NCBI GenBank assembly: GCA_023433945.1
Contig: JAEYTP010000073.1
Coordinates: 1 to 23,542 of the forward strand
DNA length: 23,542 bases
DNA from: Bacillota bacterium
GTDB lineage: Bacteria > Bacillota > Clostridia > Acetivibrionales > DSM-1351
Direction: 5' to 3'
Made by a program: the position numbers and the translations under genes. The first letter of the stretch is position 1. Each line of letters begins with the position of its first letter. The notes under the pieces are model-generated. The model was not told the DNA's origin and ran no database searches. It worked only from the letters and a program-made list of their open reading frames with translations. Below are positions 9,223-15,406 of the stretch, one piece after another.

Positions 9223-10830
9223 ATGGATGAGGTCAATATAAATGGTCAAGATATAGAAGTAATCAAAAAGGATGTAGTTATTGTCGGGAGCGGTATTGCA
9301 GGAGTATATACTGCATTGGAGGTTAATGATCAAAAAGATATCGCAATAATAACTAAGGAGACACTCGAAATGAGTAATTCTGTCCTTGCACAAGGTGGAA
9401 TAGCGGTTTCATTAGATGAAAAGAATGATTCACCGGCACTACACTTCAAGGATACTTTGTTTGCTGGTGCAGGGCTTTGCGATGATAATAGTGTTTGGGT
9501 GCTTGTTCAAGAAGCTGCTCAGAATATTATGAAGCTATGCAGCTTAGGCGTTAATTTTGATAAAAACGGTGCTCACCAACTAGCTCTGACTAGAGAAGGA
9601 GCACATAGTGTAAATAGAATCATCCATTCGGGGGATACGACTGGTAAAGAGGTATGTGATAAGCTGATTGCAGTAGCACAACATAGAAAGAATATATCTA
9701 TTCATGAAAGAAGTTACGCAGTCAAACTAGCGGCCAAAGAAGGTAAATGTTATGGTGTATATGTTTTTGATGTAGATACGTGCAAAATCAAGTTATTTAA
9801 GGCTCGTTCCGTTGTAATCGCAACGGGGGGATTCGGCCAGATATATTCCCATACATCAAACCCTGAGGTTGCAACAGGAGATGGAGTGGCTATGTGCCTA
9901 CGAGCAGGAGCTGTAGCAATGGATATGGAGTTCATTCAATTTCACCCTACAGTATTATGTCTGCCCCAAGATAAGAGTTTTCTCATATCTGAGGCTGTAA
10001 GAGGTGAAGGTGCTCAACTCAAGAATATTAATGGTGAACGCTTCATGAAGAATTATCATGAACTAGGGGAACTTGCACCTAGGGATGTTGTATCTAGAGC
10101 AATATTCCAGGAAATGACCAATACCAACACAGACCATGTTTTTCTGGATATTACTTATAAAACAAGGGACTATCTTGAGAATAGATTTCCTAATATTTTT
10201 AAAACTCTTCTTGACTATGGTATTGATATGTCAAAGGATTACATACCTGTAGCGCCAGCAGAGCATTACTGTATGGGAGGAATACGTACAGATGTTCATG
10301 GCCGCACTAATGTAGATGGATTATATGCCTGCGGGGAGGTTGCGTGTACCGGAATACATGGAGCTAACAGACTAGCAAGCAACTCACTTTTAGAAGGACT
10401 TGTTTTTGGACACAAGATTGCAGTGGATATTAATGAGAAAGAACAGATTGCAAGCCACTATGAGGCTACTCTGCTACCTGGAGAGTATAATATTTCAAAC
10501 GAAAATGATGATATGCTTCATAGTATTAAGAAAAAAATTCAGATTACAATGACTAAAAAGGTAGGCATAATTAGAAGCAAAGCAAGTCTTACTGAAGCAG
10601 TAGAGATTATTGAACAGTTGAAAGCAGAATGTAGTAAGCTAAACGGCTTTAGTCTTACCAAGCTAGAAGTAGATAATATGCTGCTTGTTGCAGGGCTTGT
10701 AATAGAAGCAGCTCTTCAAAGAGAGGAAAGCAGGGGAGCTCACTTTAGGTCGGACTTTAGCAAGACAGATGATATAAATTGGAGAAGAAGCATTATTAAG
10801 TCTATAAAACAGCTACAAGAAATTGTATAG
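9223..10830 (+). CDS. nadB: L-aspartate oxidase NadB
   Basis: FAD enzyme that oxidises L-aspartate to iminoaspartate, the substrate of NadA; in anaerobes fumarate is the usual electron acceptor. The product is 535 residues, the usual length. Visible motifs are the dinucleotide-binding GSGIAG (residues 22-27), SVLAQGGIAVS, HSGDTTGKE, ATGGFGQIYSHTSNP, EFIQFHPTVL, RGEGAQL, APRDVVSRAI and GLYACGEVACTGIHGANRLA, the FAD-contacting segment shared with fumarate reductase/succinate dehydrogenase flavoproteins. The HGANRLASNSLLE run favours NadB over those relatives, and the gene context settles it. The start at ATG 9223 is preferred to the in-frame GTG at 9211 because AAGGTGG (9208-9214) overlaps the GTG and sits 8 bases before the ATG. 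It is the middle gene of nadABC. Confidence 0.95.
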   Translation: MDEVNINGQDIEVIKKDVVIVGSGIAGVYTALEVNDQKDIAIITKETLEMSNSVLAQGGIAVSLDEKNDSPALHFKDTLFAGAGLCDDNSVWVLVQEAAQNIMKLCSLGVNFDKNGAHQLALTREGAHSVNRIIHSGDTTGKEVCDKLIAVAQHRKNISIHERSYAVKLAAKEGKCYGVYVFDVDTCKIKLFKARSVVIATGGFGQIYSHTSNPEVATGDGVAMCLRAGAVAMDMEFIQFHPTVLCLPQDKSFLISEAVRGEGAQLKNINGERFMKNYHELGELAPRDVVSRAIFQEMTNTNTDHVFLDITYKTRDYLENRFPNIFKTLLDYGIDMSKDYIPVAPAEHYCMGGIRTDVHGRTNVDGLYACGEVACTGIHGANRLASNSLLEGLVFGHKIAVDINEKEQIASHYEATLLPGEYNISNENDDMLHSIKKKIQITMTKKVGIIRSKASLTEAVEIIEQLKAECSKLNGFSLTKLEVDNMLLVAGLVIEAALQREESRGAHFRSDFSKTDDINWRRSIIKSIKQLQEIV

Positions 10831-10857
10831 ATAATTTGGCTTAAGGAGGATGAATAG

Positions 10858-11694
10858 ATGAAGTTGGACGCTCTATATATAACAGATACAATTATGAATG
10901 CATTAAAAGAAGATATGCCATTAGGTGATATAACCACCGATAATATTATTGGTGAAGATTCAGTTACCCGTGCTACATTTCTTGCAAAGCAGGATGCGGT
11001 TATAGCTGGGCTTATCGTAGCAAAGCAGGTCTTTTCTATATTGGATAAGGATGTGGAATTTACCACTTTTATCAAAGATGGAGATACTGTAAAAAAGGGA
11101 GATATTATTGCAGAAGTAAAAGGTTCTACAAGAGCACTTCTTAAGGCTGAAAGAACCGCCTTAAACTTTATGCAACGATTATCTGCAATAGCAACTATAA
11201 CTAATAAGTATGTAAAGCTAGTAGAGGGAACGGGTGTAAAGGTAACAGACACCAGAAAGACCACTCCTGGACTAAGACTACTGGAGAAATACGCTGTTAG
11301 CTGTGGTGGCGGTTCTAATCATAGATTTTCCTTATCAGATGGAGTACTAATAAAGGATAATCATATAGCTGCGGCAGGAGGCATCAAAAATGCTGTTGAA
11401 GCTGTGAGAAAGAGTATTCCACATACTGTTAAGATAGAGGTGGAAACCGAGTCTCTTGAAGAAGTTCAAGAAGCATTAGACTGTGGAGCAGATATCATTA
11501 TGCTTGATAATATGACAAATGATCAAATGATGGAAGCAGTTAAGCTCATAAACAAGAGGGCTTTAGTTGAAGCATCAGGTAATGTGTCAGAAGAGACAAT
11601 TGTAGGTATTGCAAAAACAGGTGTAGATATTATATCAGTAGGAAAACTCACACATTCTGCAAACTCTGTGGATATTAGTATGAATATTGAATAG
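10858..11694 (+). CDS. nadC: Nicotinate-nucleotide pyrophosphorylase (quinolinate phosphoribosyltransferase) NadC
   Basis: Converts quinolinate and PRPP to nicotinate mononucleotide, CO2 and pyrophosphate, the last step unique to de novo NAD synthesis. The 278-residue product is of family length. Landmarks are ERTALNFMQRLSAIAT (98-113), TRKTTPGLR (132-140) with its substrate-binding arginine, GGGSNHRFSLSD (150-161), KDNHI (166-170), the acidic strand IEVETES, IIMLDN and VEASGNVS. The start ATG has a perfect AAGGAGG (10843-10849) 8 bases upstream. It lies 27 bases after nadB and closes the operon, so the window carries the complete aspartate-to-NaMN path. NadD, NadE and salvage genes are not here. 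Confidence 0.96.
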   Translation: MKLDALYITDTIMNALKEDMPLGDITTDNIIGEDSVTRATFLAKQDAVIAGLIVAKQVFSILDKDVEFTTFIKDGDTVKKGDIIAEVKGSTRALLKAERTALNFMQRLSAIATITNKYVKLVEGTGVKVTDTRKTTPGLRLLEKYAVSCGGGSNHRFSLSDGVLIKDNHIAAAGGIKNAVEAVRKSIPHTVKIEVETESLEEVQEALDCGADIIMLDNMTNDQMMEAVKLINKRALVEASGNVSEETIVGIAKTGVDIISVGKLTHSANSVDISMNIE

Positions 11695-11706
11695 TAGATG
11701 TGGATT

Positions 11707-11814
11707 AAAAGAGCGCTGCTAAGGCTATTAATATGTACTGACCTCAAATAAGTTAGATTTATTAGTCTAAATTATTGGGGTTAGTTCAACAATAGCGGAT
11801 CAGAGCTCTTTTTT
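11707..11814 (+). terminator. Large branched terminator after nadC
   Basis: The outer stem pairs AAAAGAGC (11707-11714) with GAGCTCTTTT around 11803-11812. It continues inward with CTG/CAG and with GCTATT (11724-11729) against AATAGC (11791-11796), then ends in a T run. This is intrinsic-terminator architecture with a very long insert: the loop holds a separate palindrome (11734-11788) that looks like paired insertion-sequence ends. Termination of nadABC here is likely by position and T-tract, but the length is unusual. Confidence 0.65.
11734..11788. repeat. Small palindrome resembling joined IS3/IS150-type ends
   Basis: The two 24-base arms (11734-11757 and 11765-11788) match each other in inverted orientation with a few differences and a one-base offset. 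Read inward, the arms begin TGTACTGACCTCAAATAA and TGAACTAACCCCAATAAT, both with TTAGA soon after. This resembles the TGTACTGACCCC...GTTAGAC terminal repeats I recall from IS150-group elements in Firmicutes. The 7-base centre leaves no room for a transposase, and no clear target duplication flanks it. It could be a minimal non-autonomous element, an IS scar, or simply part of the terminator fold. Confidence 0.35.
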
Positions 11815-11864
11815 ATATATATTAATCTACACTAATAGGCGAAATTTATGCTGTTCAAAGGTGG

Positions 11865-12150
11865 TGTGAATAACTTTTTGAGTTATCCACATTTTTTAAA
11901 ATATATCCACATACAAATATCTTAATATCCGTTAAACATGCTATTATACTGAGTTTTAAGGCTGTTTGCAAAACTAGTGTTTTCCACAGAACAGCTGTTT
12001 TGTGTGGAAAAAAACACAGAAAAAACACTAATATAATAACCAAAATTTAATAAAACACAAAATATTGTTTAGTACCTCTCCTATATATATCTATATTTTG
12101 TGTCAATAGTTAATGTATTAATAAAATAAAATTGTTGGTATTGTGGAAAA
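11865..12150. promoter_or_regulatory. Cluster of DnaA-box-like sites in an AT-rich gap
   Basis: The 465-bp gap 11815-12279 has no gene that I can support. It contains six 9-mers matching or close to the DnaA box TTATNCACA. Two are exact: TTATTCACA on the minus strand (11865-11873) and TTATCCACA on the plus strand (11883-11891), arranged head to head. Near-matches are ATATCCACA (11903-11911, +), TTTTCCACA (11980-11988, +; 12003-12011, -; 12142-12150, -). The first pair and the 11980/12003 pair each form palindromes, the second around AACAGCTGTT. Very AT-rich DNA follows to about 12240. No dnaA, dnaN or rpmH is nearby, so this is more like a DnaA-titration or regulatory cluster than the chromosomal origin. 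I see no convincing sigma-G promoter for the next gene. Confidence 0.45.
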
Positions 12151-12279
12151 CATGTACAAGCAAACTTAACCCTAGAATTAATTACCTAAATAATAAATAA
12201 TGTTTAGAACAAAATAATACTGTTTACCAATTTAAATAAATGGAATGCGTGCTGTTTCATTTAAAAGGAGGCAGTGTCC

Positions 12280-12453
12280 ATGAGTAGGCATAAGAGTTAT
12301 ATGTCAGAAGCCTTGAAAGAGGAAATTGCGAAAGAACTTGGCGTCTACGACACAGTTTCACGTGAGGGATGGGGTTCCGTCTCATCAAGAGATTGCGGTA
12401 ACATGGTCAAGAAGGCCATTGAGATGGCTGAAAAGAGCGTAGTACCAAAATAA
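12280..12453 (+). CDS. sspF: Small acid-soluble spore protein, SspF type
   Basis: A 57-residue protein too short for many gene finders. It starts MSRHKSYMSEALKEEIAKEL and continues GVYDTVSREGWGSVSSRDCG then NMVKKAIEMAEKS. This follows the Bacillus SspF pattern (LAKDLGFYDTV, GGWGEIRARDAGNMVKRAIE) almost residue by residue, and this SASP subfamily lacks the GxVGG turn of major alpha/beta SASPs. Alpha/beta-type SASPs coat spore DNA and protect it, and are cut at germination by the GPR protease; the EIAKELG segment is the expected cleavage region. AAAGGAGG (12264-12271) precedes the ATG. It stands alone between the DnaA-box-rich gap and its own terminator. Expression in the forespore under sigma-G is expected from the family but I could not identify that promoter. 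Confidence 0.93.
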   Translation: MSRHKSYMSEALKEEIAKELGVYDTVSREGWGSVSSRDCGNMVKKAIEMAEKSVVPK

Positions 12454-12473
12454 ACTAAATTGGTGAATTAGGG

Positions 12474-12516
12474 ACGGGACTTTACACTAAATTTGATTTA
12501 GAGTGAAGTCCCGTTT
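12474..12516 (+). terminator. Terminator of the spore protein gene
   Basis: A long stem pairs ACGGGACTTTACACTAAAT (12474-12492) with the arm ending AAGTCCCGT (to 12514), with only two non-Watson-Crick positions and a short loop, followed by TTT and C. It lies 20 bases after the sspF stop and makes that gene a single transcription unit. Confidence 0.85.
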
Positions 12517-12593
12517 CAATATGTAAGTTAGTCCTACACTAGGAATTATTTGGAATAGAATGTTTGATTTTATTATGATATTAAAGTATTATA

Positions 12594-12599
12594 TATAAT
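12594..12599 (+). promoter_or_regulatory. Possible -10 box and leader hairpin of the lipid kinase gene
   Basis: TATAAT at 12594-12599 is a perfect -10 hexamer in the gap between the sspF terminator and the kinase gene, but no matching -35 stands 16-18 bases upstream. Transcription from it would place TAAGTAAC (12611-12618) and GTTACTTA (12652-12659), a perfect 8-bp inverted repeat, in the leader. The second arm abuts the AAGAAGGG ribosome-binding site. A second GGTAAC at 12641-12646 could compete for the same arm. Confidence 0.3.
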
Positions 12600-12673
12600 G
12601 AGTAGTTTTATAAGTAACGATTTTATCTGATATGTAGACAGGTAACAATAAGTTACTTAAGAAGGGATGGATT

Positions 12674-13558
12674 TTGGATTTGAGACAAGCGTTATTAATA
12701 TACAACCCTATGTCAGGTGGTCATAAAGTTCCTAATGAGCTAGACTTCATATTGGCATCGTTCCAAGATAAGGGTATTTTGGTCCAACCATATAGATTAA
12801 TCAACTCAGATACAGACTACTTAGTAAATGAATTAAGGTCGGGGAAATACGACTTTGTTATTGGTTCAGGTGGAGATGGCACCATCAACTTTGTAGCTAA
12901 CATTTTGCTCATGAATGGGATAGACCTACCGTTAGGAATTATTCCATCCGGTACATGTAACGATTATGCAAGATGCCTTGGCATTTATACGCTAAAGGAA
13001 AGCATTAATGTTATTCTACAGGGGAATAAAATGAAAAGCGATGTGGGATATATAAATGACTCTCAATACTTCCTCAGTACTTTTGCAGGAGGGAATTTCG
13101 TTGACGTATCATTTAATACTGATAATGAATTGAAGAAGAACTTTGGGCCTTTTGCATATTACCTGAAGGGAATCACAGAAATTAAAAATATTAAGCCATT
13201 TGATTTAAAGGTCAAGGCGGATGATAAGTACATAGAAGGCTCTTTTTTATTGTTTCTCGTAATTAATGGAACAGAGGCTGCCGGTTTCTCTAATATATCA
13301 AAGGAAGCAGACCTCACTGACGGGTTGATGGATATTATACTTTTGAAAAAATGCTCTAATATTAATTTGGCAAGTATTTTTTTCAAAGTTCTTAACCATG
13401 AGTCTCTCGATAACAAAAGTGTTATTATTATCAAGTCAAAAACATGTGAAATAATGAGTAACACTCCTGTGCCTATTACACTAGATGGTGAAAAATCAGA
13501 GTATTTCCCTGCCAAAATAGAATTCAAACAACAAGCCCTAGAGGTTTTTATACCATAG
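12674..13558 (+). CDS. Diacylglycerol/lipid kinase family protein (DgkB/YegS-like)
   Basis: A 294-residue member of the DAGK catalytic-domain superfamily (YegS, DgkB, BmrU, sphingosine kinase-like), soluble enzymes that phosphorylate membrane diacylglycerol or related lipids with ATP. The nucleotide-binding signature GSGGDGT is at residues 64-70, YNPMSGG at 10-16, GIIPSGTCNDYAR at 88-100, and TLDGE lies near the C-terminus. No membrane segment is visible. The only fitting start is TTG at 12674, 7 bases after AAGAAGGG; the ATG at 12668 is in another frame. In Bacillus DgkB recycles diacylglycerol from lipoteichoic acid synthesis, a possible role here, but the true substrate cannot be told from sequence. 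Its stop codon lies at the first base of a long palindrome that supplies the terminator region. Confidence 0.88.
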   Translation: MDLRQALLIYNPMSGGHKVPNELDFILASFQDKGILVQPYRLINSDTDYLVNELRSGKYDFVIGSGGDGTINFVANILLMNGIDLPLGIIPSGTCNDYARCLGIYTLKESINVILQGNKMKSDVGYINDSQYFLSTFAGGNFVDVSFNTDNELKKNFGPFAYYLKGITEIKNIKPFDLKVKADDKYIEGSFLLFLVINGTEAAGFSNISKEADLTDGLMDIILLKKCSNINLASIFFKVLNHESLDNKSVIIIKSKTCEIMSNTPVPITLDGEKSEYFPAKIEFKQQALEVFIP

Positions 13559-13650
13559 TGCTTCTTACGCCTAGTGCAGCTTTTTTACGGGCGCTGCTGT
13601 AAGGGGCTGCGAGAGAGTAAAATTATAGCTGCACTTAGCGTAAGAAGCAC
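13558..13650. repeat. 93-bp imperfect palindrome at the kinase stop codon
   Basis: The 24-base arms 13558-13581 and 13627-13650 are inverted copies with two differences; each begins from outside as GTGCTTCTTACG and ends near AGTGCAGCT. The 45-base centre (TTTTTTACGGGCGCTGCTG and onward) contains no gene. The region 13559-13863 is the largest gap between convergent genes here and holds this palindrome, a terminator, a second palindrome and a weaker hairpin. The sequence AGTGCAGCTTTTTT recurs at 13672-13687 and a shorter form, GTGCAGCTTT, at 13791-13800. Confidence 0.75.
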
Positions 13651-13687
13651 AGCCAAACAAGCAAAATGCATAGTGCAGCTTTTTTTT
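13627..13687 (+). terminator. Terminator after the lipid kinase gene
   Basis: AGCTGCACT (13627-13635) pairs perfectly with AGTGCAGCT (13672-13680), followed by a run of seven T. The loop is long (36 bases). The same 5' arm can instead pair with the upstream AGTGCAGCT at 13573-13581 as part of the 93-bp palindrome, so two exclusive structures are possible. Confidence 0.6.
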
Positions 13688-13701
13688 ATTTTGCCCAATT
13701 T

Positions 13702-13755
13702 AAATGGCATATGATAAGAATCTAAAATTAGCTTAGTTCTAGTCATATGCCATTT
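13702..13755. repeat. Perfect 13-bp inverted repeat between convergent genes
   Basis: AAATGGCATATGA (13702-13714) and TCATATGCCATTT (13743-13755) are exact inverted copies around a 28-base centre that is itself partly self-complementary (AGAA with TTCT, CTAA with TTAG). It lacks a good T tract on either strand, so it may be a weak bidirectional terminator, a transcript-stabilising hairpin or a small repeated element. Confidence 0.6.
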
Positions 13756-13826
13756 ATAAACTTTTATTTAGGGTATATAAGGGAAGGGCTGTGCAGCTTT
13801 CATTTTTAACCCATTATAAGCCCACT

Positions 13827-13861
13827 ATAAGCAGAAGTTTATATTGTTGACCTCTACTTAT
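13827..13861 (-). terminator. Candidate hairpin after ytfJ
   Basis: ATAAGCAGAAG (13827-13837) and CCTCTACTTAT (13851-13861) are inverted copies with two positions that could form wobble pairs. It starts directly after the ytfJ stop on the minus strand. There is no T tract after it, so assignment as a terminator rests on position only. Confidence 0.3.
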
Positions 13862-13863
13862 AT

Positions 13864-14250
13864 TTAGTCAGCTACTTCTTCCTCACCAGTAGAAGGGCCT
13901 TTTTTCATGCAATCAATCTTGTCAATAATACCTGGAACCAAATCTAGCAGCTTGTCTAGGCCACCCGACTTGTTGATAGGAAGAAGCTCAACCTTACTAC
14001 CCTGAATAACAAGTACTGCTGTAGGTGATATTTTTGCTCCGGAGCCTGCTCCACCACCAACAGCTGATGGCCCCTTATCTACATTTTCACTTCCACCACC
14101 GCTACCCATTCCAAAGACAACACTGATAAAAGGTACTAAAGTAGTCTCTCCTATTTGTATTGGTTCACCAACTACAGTCTTTGTCTTAAAAAAGTTCTCC
14201 AATTTCTCAAAAATTAAATTAATGCTATCACTACAATCAAATGCAGCCAT
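13864..14250 (-). CDS. ytfJ: Sporulation protein GerW/YtfJ family
   Basis: A 128-residue member of the GerW (YtfJ) family, conserved in endospore formers and needed in Bacillus for proper germination of spores. Visible family traits are an N-terminal helix, GEPIQIGETTLVPFISVVFG (29-48), a glycine-rich stretch (47-72) with GGGAGSGAKISPTAVLVI, then VELLPI and a helical end. No signal peptide or membrane segment is seen. The ATG at 14250 follows AGGAGG by 7 bases; that site lies inside the end of the upstream DUF2953 gene, whose stop is only one base away, so the two are likely translationally coupled. It is the last gene of an operon led by a sigma factor, which is not the scp/dacF neighbourhood I would expect in clostridia. 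Confidence 0.92.
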   Translation of the reverse strand: MAAFDCSDSINLIFEKLENFFKTKTVVGEPIQIGETTLVPFISVVFGMGSGGGSENVDKGPSAVGGGAGSGAKISPTAVLVIQGSKVELLPINKSGGLDKLLDLVPGIIDKIDCMKKGPSTGEEEVAD

Positions 14251-14251
14251 A

Positions 14252-14914
14252 TCAATTACCTCCTCTTATTTTTTGTTTAAATTTATTGATATATATATTT
14301 CTAAATGGCTTAGAAAACAAACACTCCAGACCTATTACTACTAATCGGATTATCTGAACTCTTCCACCTATTAAAAAACTTCCCTCAAGTACTTCATCAT
14401 CAAAAACGGGATGTAGTTCTATATCGTATTGTGCAGTAGCGCTGGTAATAATACCTGCAGCAGCACAAGTCATGCCTGTCAAGGAAGGGTCCTCAAACCC
14501 ATATCTTAACCTGACCTCAAAAGCTTGGGGTTTAAGGTATTTAAGTGCTTTTAAGGCATAATGGAGCATACTTTTAATTAATTCAGCTGAAATACCCATA
14601 TTTTTACTGCCTGACTTACTTTTTTGCGGCTCCGGTATCTTAATTGAGGTACCCTTTGTTACCATGCTTTTAATTGTTATATGTTTTGAGATGTAAAATA
14701 TATTAATATATGCACTTAACCCATTTGAATTGTATTTGTAGCTCATGCCCAGTGCTCCAAACAGCCATTTAATGCTACCATTACACTCCAAATTATCAAA
14801 ACGTGTTCCACAGGAGAAGTATGTAAAAGGTATAAGGAGTACCATTAAAAGCAGTATTGCAATGATTAGCAAGATAAAGAGCAATATTTTTAATATAATA
14901 TATAGAATAAACAT
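14252..14914 (-). CDS. DUF2953 family membrane-anchored protein
   Basis: A 220-residue protein with one long hydrophobic N-terminal segment (about residues 3-29, ILYIILKILLFILLIIAILL and onward). A mostly soluble part follows, with a GSIKWLFG-type stretch near 44 and a repeating pattern resembling the DUF2953 family (Bacillus YtfI). That family usually sits directly upstream of ytfJ, as here, and its function is unknown. The region 89-104 is lysine/serine-rich and probably a flexible linker. AGGAGG lies 7-8 bases before the ATG. It is 16 bases downstream of the anti-sigma-like gene and one base from ytfJ. The family call rests on size, topology and the ytfJ linkage; I am moderately sure. Confidence 0.75.
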   Translation of the reverse strand: MFILYIILKILLFILLIIAILLLMVLLIPFTYFSCGTRFDNLECNGSIKWLFGALGMSYKYNSNGLSAYINIFYISKHITIKSMVTKGTSIKIPEPQKSKSGSKNMGISAELIKSMLHYALKALKYLKPQAFEVRLRYGFEDPSLTGMTCAAAGIITSATAQYDIELHPVFDDEVLEGSFLIGGRVQIIRLVVIGLECLFSKPFRNIYINKFKQKIRGGN

Positions 14915-14930
14915 GCCTTATCCTCCTAGA

Positions 14931-15329
14931 CTATTTGGCAATTAAGGCTTTTGCACCATGCTTTATACCATTAGACGCCTTTTTCAACAATTTAGGAGCC
15001 TGCTTAACTCCAGGGATATATTTTATGAATGCACTGGAGTTTTTAAGGCTTTGCTTTTGCGCATCCCAAACTTTAGCCGTAGTACCTCTATTGTCCTTTG
15101 CAAGCTTATCAATTAATTCAATTCCTATCGAGTTAAGCTCCTGCGGGTATTCAACATCATAATTTGTTTTATCAGACAAATCCCACATAATTAGCTTTAT
15201 CTCTGCAGCCTCTTTTCTGCAATGTGAGCAGATATTAAGATGTGCTTCAACAAAGGTCCTTTCCAAAGAATCTAAGTTACCCTCTATATAATCTTGTAAA
15301 AGAGATGTATCTATCAAATTACAGCTCAT
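14931..15329 (-). CDS. Zinc-binding anti-sigma factor-like protein, apparently soluble
   Basis: A 132-residue protein whose N-terminal part has the anti-sigma zinc finger: QDYIEGNLDSLERTFVEAHL followed by the HxxxCxxC motif (His30, Cys34, Cys37). Such domains bind and hold ECF sigma factors, and the gene stands directly downstream of one (77-bp gap), so it is the probable partner. Many anti-sigma factors have a transmembrane helix and an outer sensor domain; I see none here. The C-terminal 45 residues are lysine-rich and amphipathic (FIKYIPGVKQAPKLLKKA), perhaps for peripheral membrane or protein contact. GGGAGG is 8 bases before the ATG. A redox or cytoplasmic signal would suit a soluble zinc-type anti-sigma, but that is inference. 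Confidence 0.82.
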   Translation of the reverse strand: MSCNLIDTSLLQDYIEGNLDSLERTFVEAHLNICSHCRKEAAEIKLIMWDLSDKTNYDVEYPQELNSIGIELIDKLAKDNRGTTAKVWDAQKQSLKNSSAFIKYIPGVKQAPKLLKKASNGIKHGAKALIAK

Positions 15330-15406
15330 TGTATAAACCTCCCAGTATATTTAAGCTTCTCCTAAATTATTCAGCCCTCTGCAATAATTCTGAATCCATT
15401 CATAAT

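Noticed and set aside
10740..11264. 174-codon minus-strand open frame across the nadB-nadC junction
   Set aside because: It runs opposite to two well-supported genes, has no ribosome-binding site or recognisable motif, and is an antisense shadow.
11866..11897. Intrinsic terminator formed by the two head-to-head DnaA boxes plus TTTTTT
   Set aside because: The stem is AT-rich with one mismatch and a GC-containing terminator already ends nadC upstream at 11814; the DnaA-box reading explains the exact 9-mers better, though this is not excluded.
11865..12240. Chromosomal origin of replication
   Set aside because: DnaA boxes and AT-rich DNA are present, but dnaA, dnaN, rpmH and other usual neighbours are absent; kept as a DnaA-box cluster.
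12280..12453. Truncated major SASP because the GxVGG turn is missing
   Set aside because: The Bacillus SspF type naturally lacks this turn and aligns over the full length, so the gene looks intact.
13159..13527. 122-codon minus-strand open frame inside the lipid kinase gene
   Set aside because: The plus-strand frame carries the conserved kinase motifs; this is its shadow.
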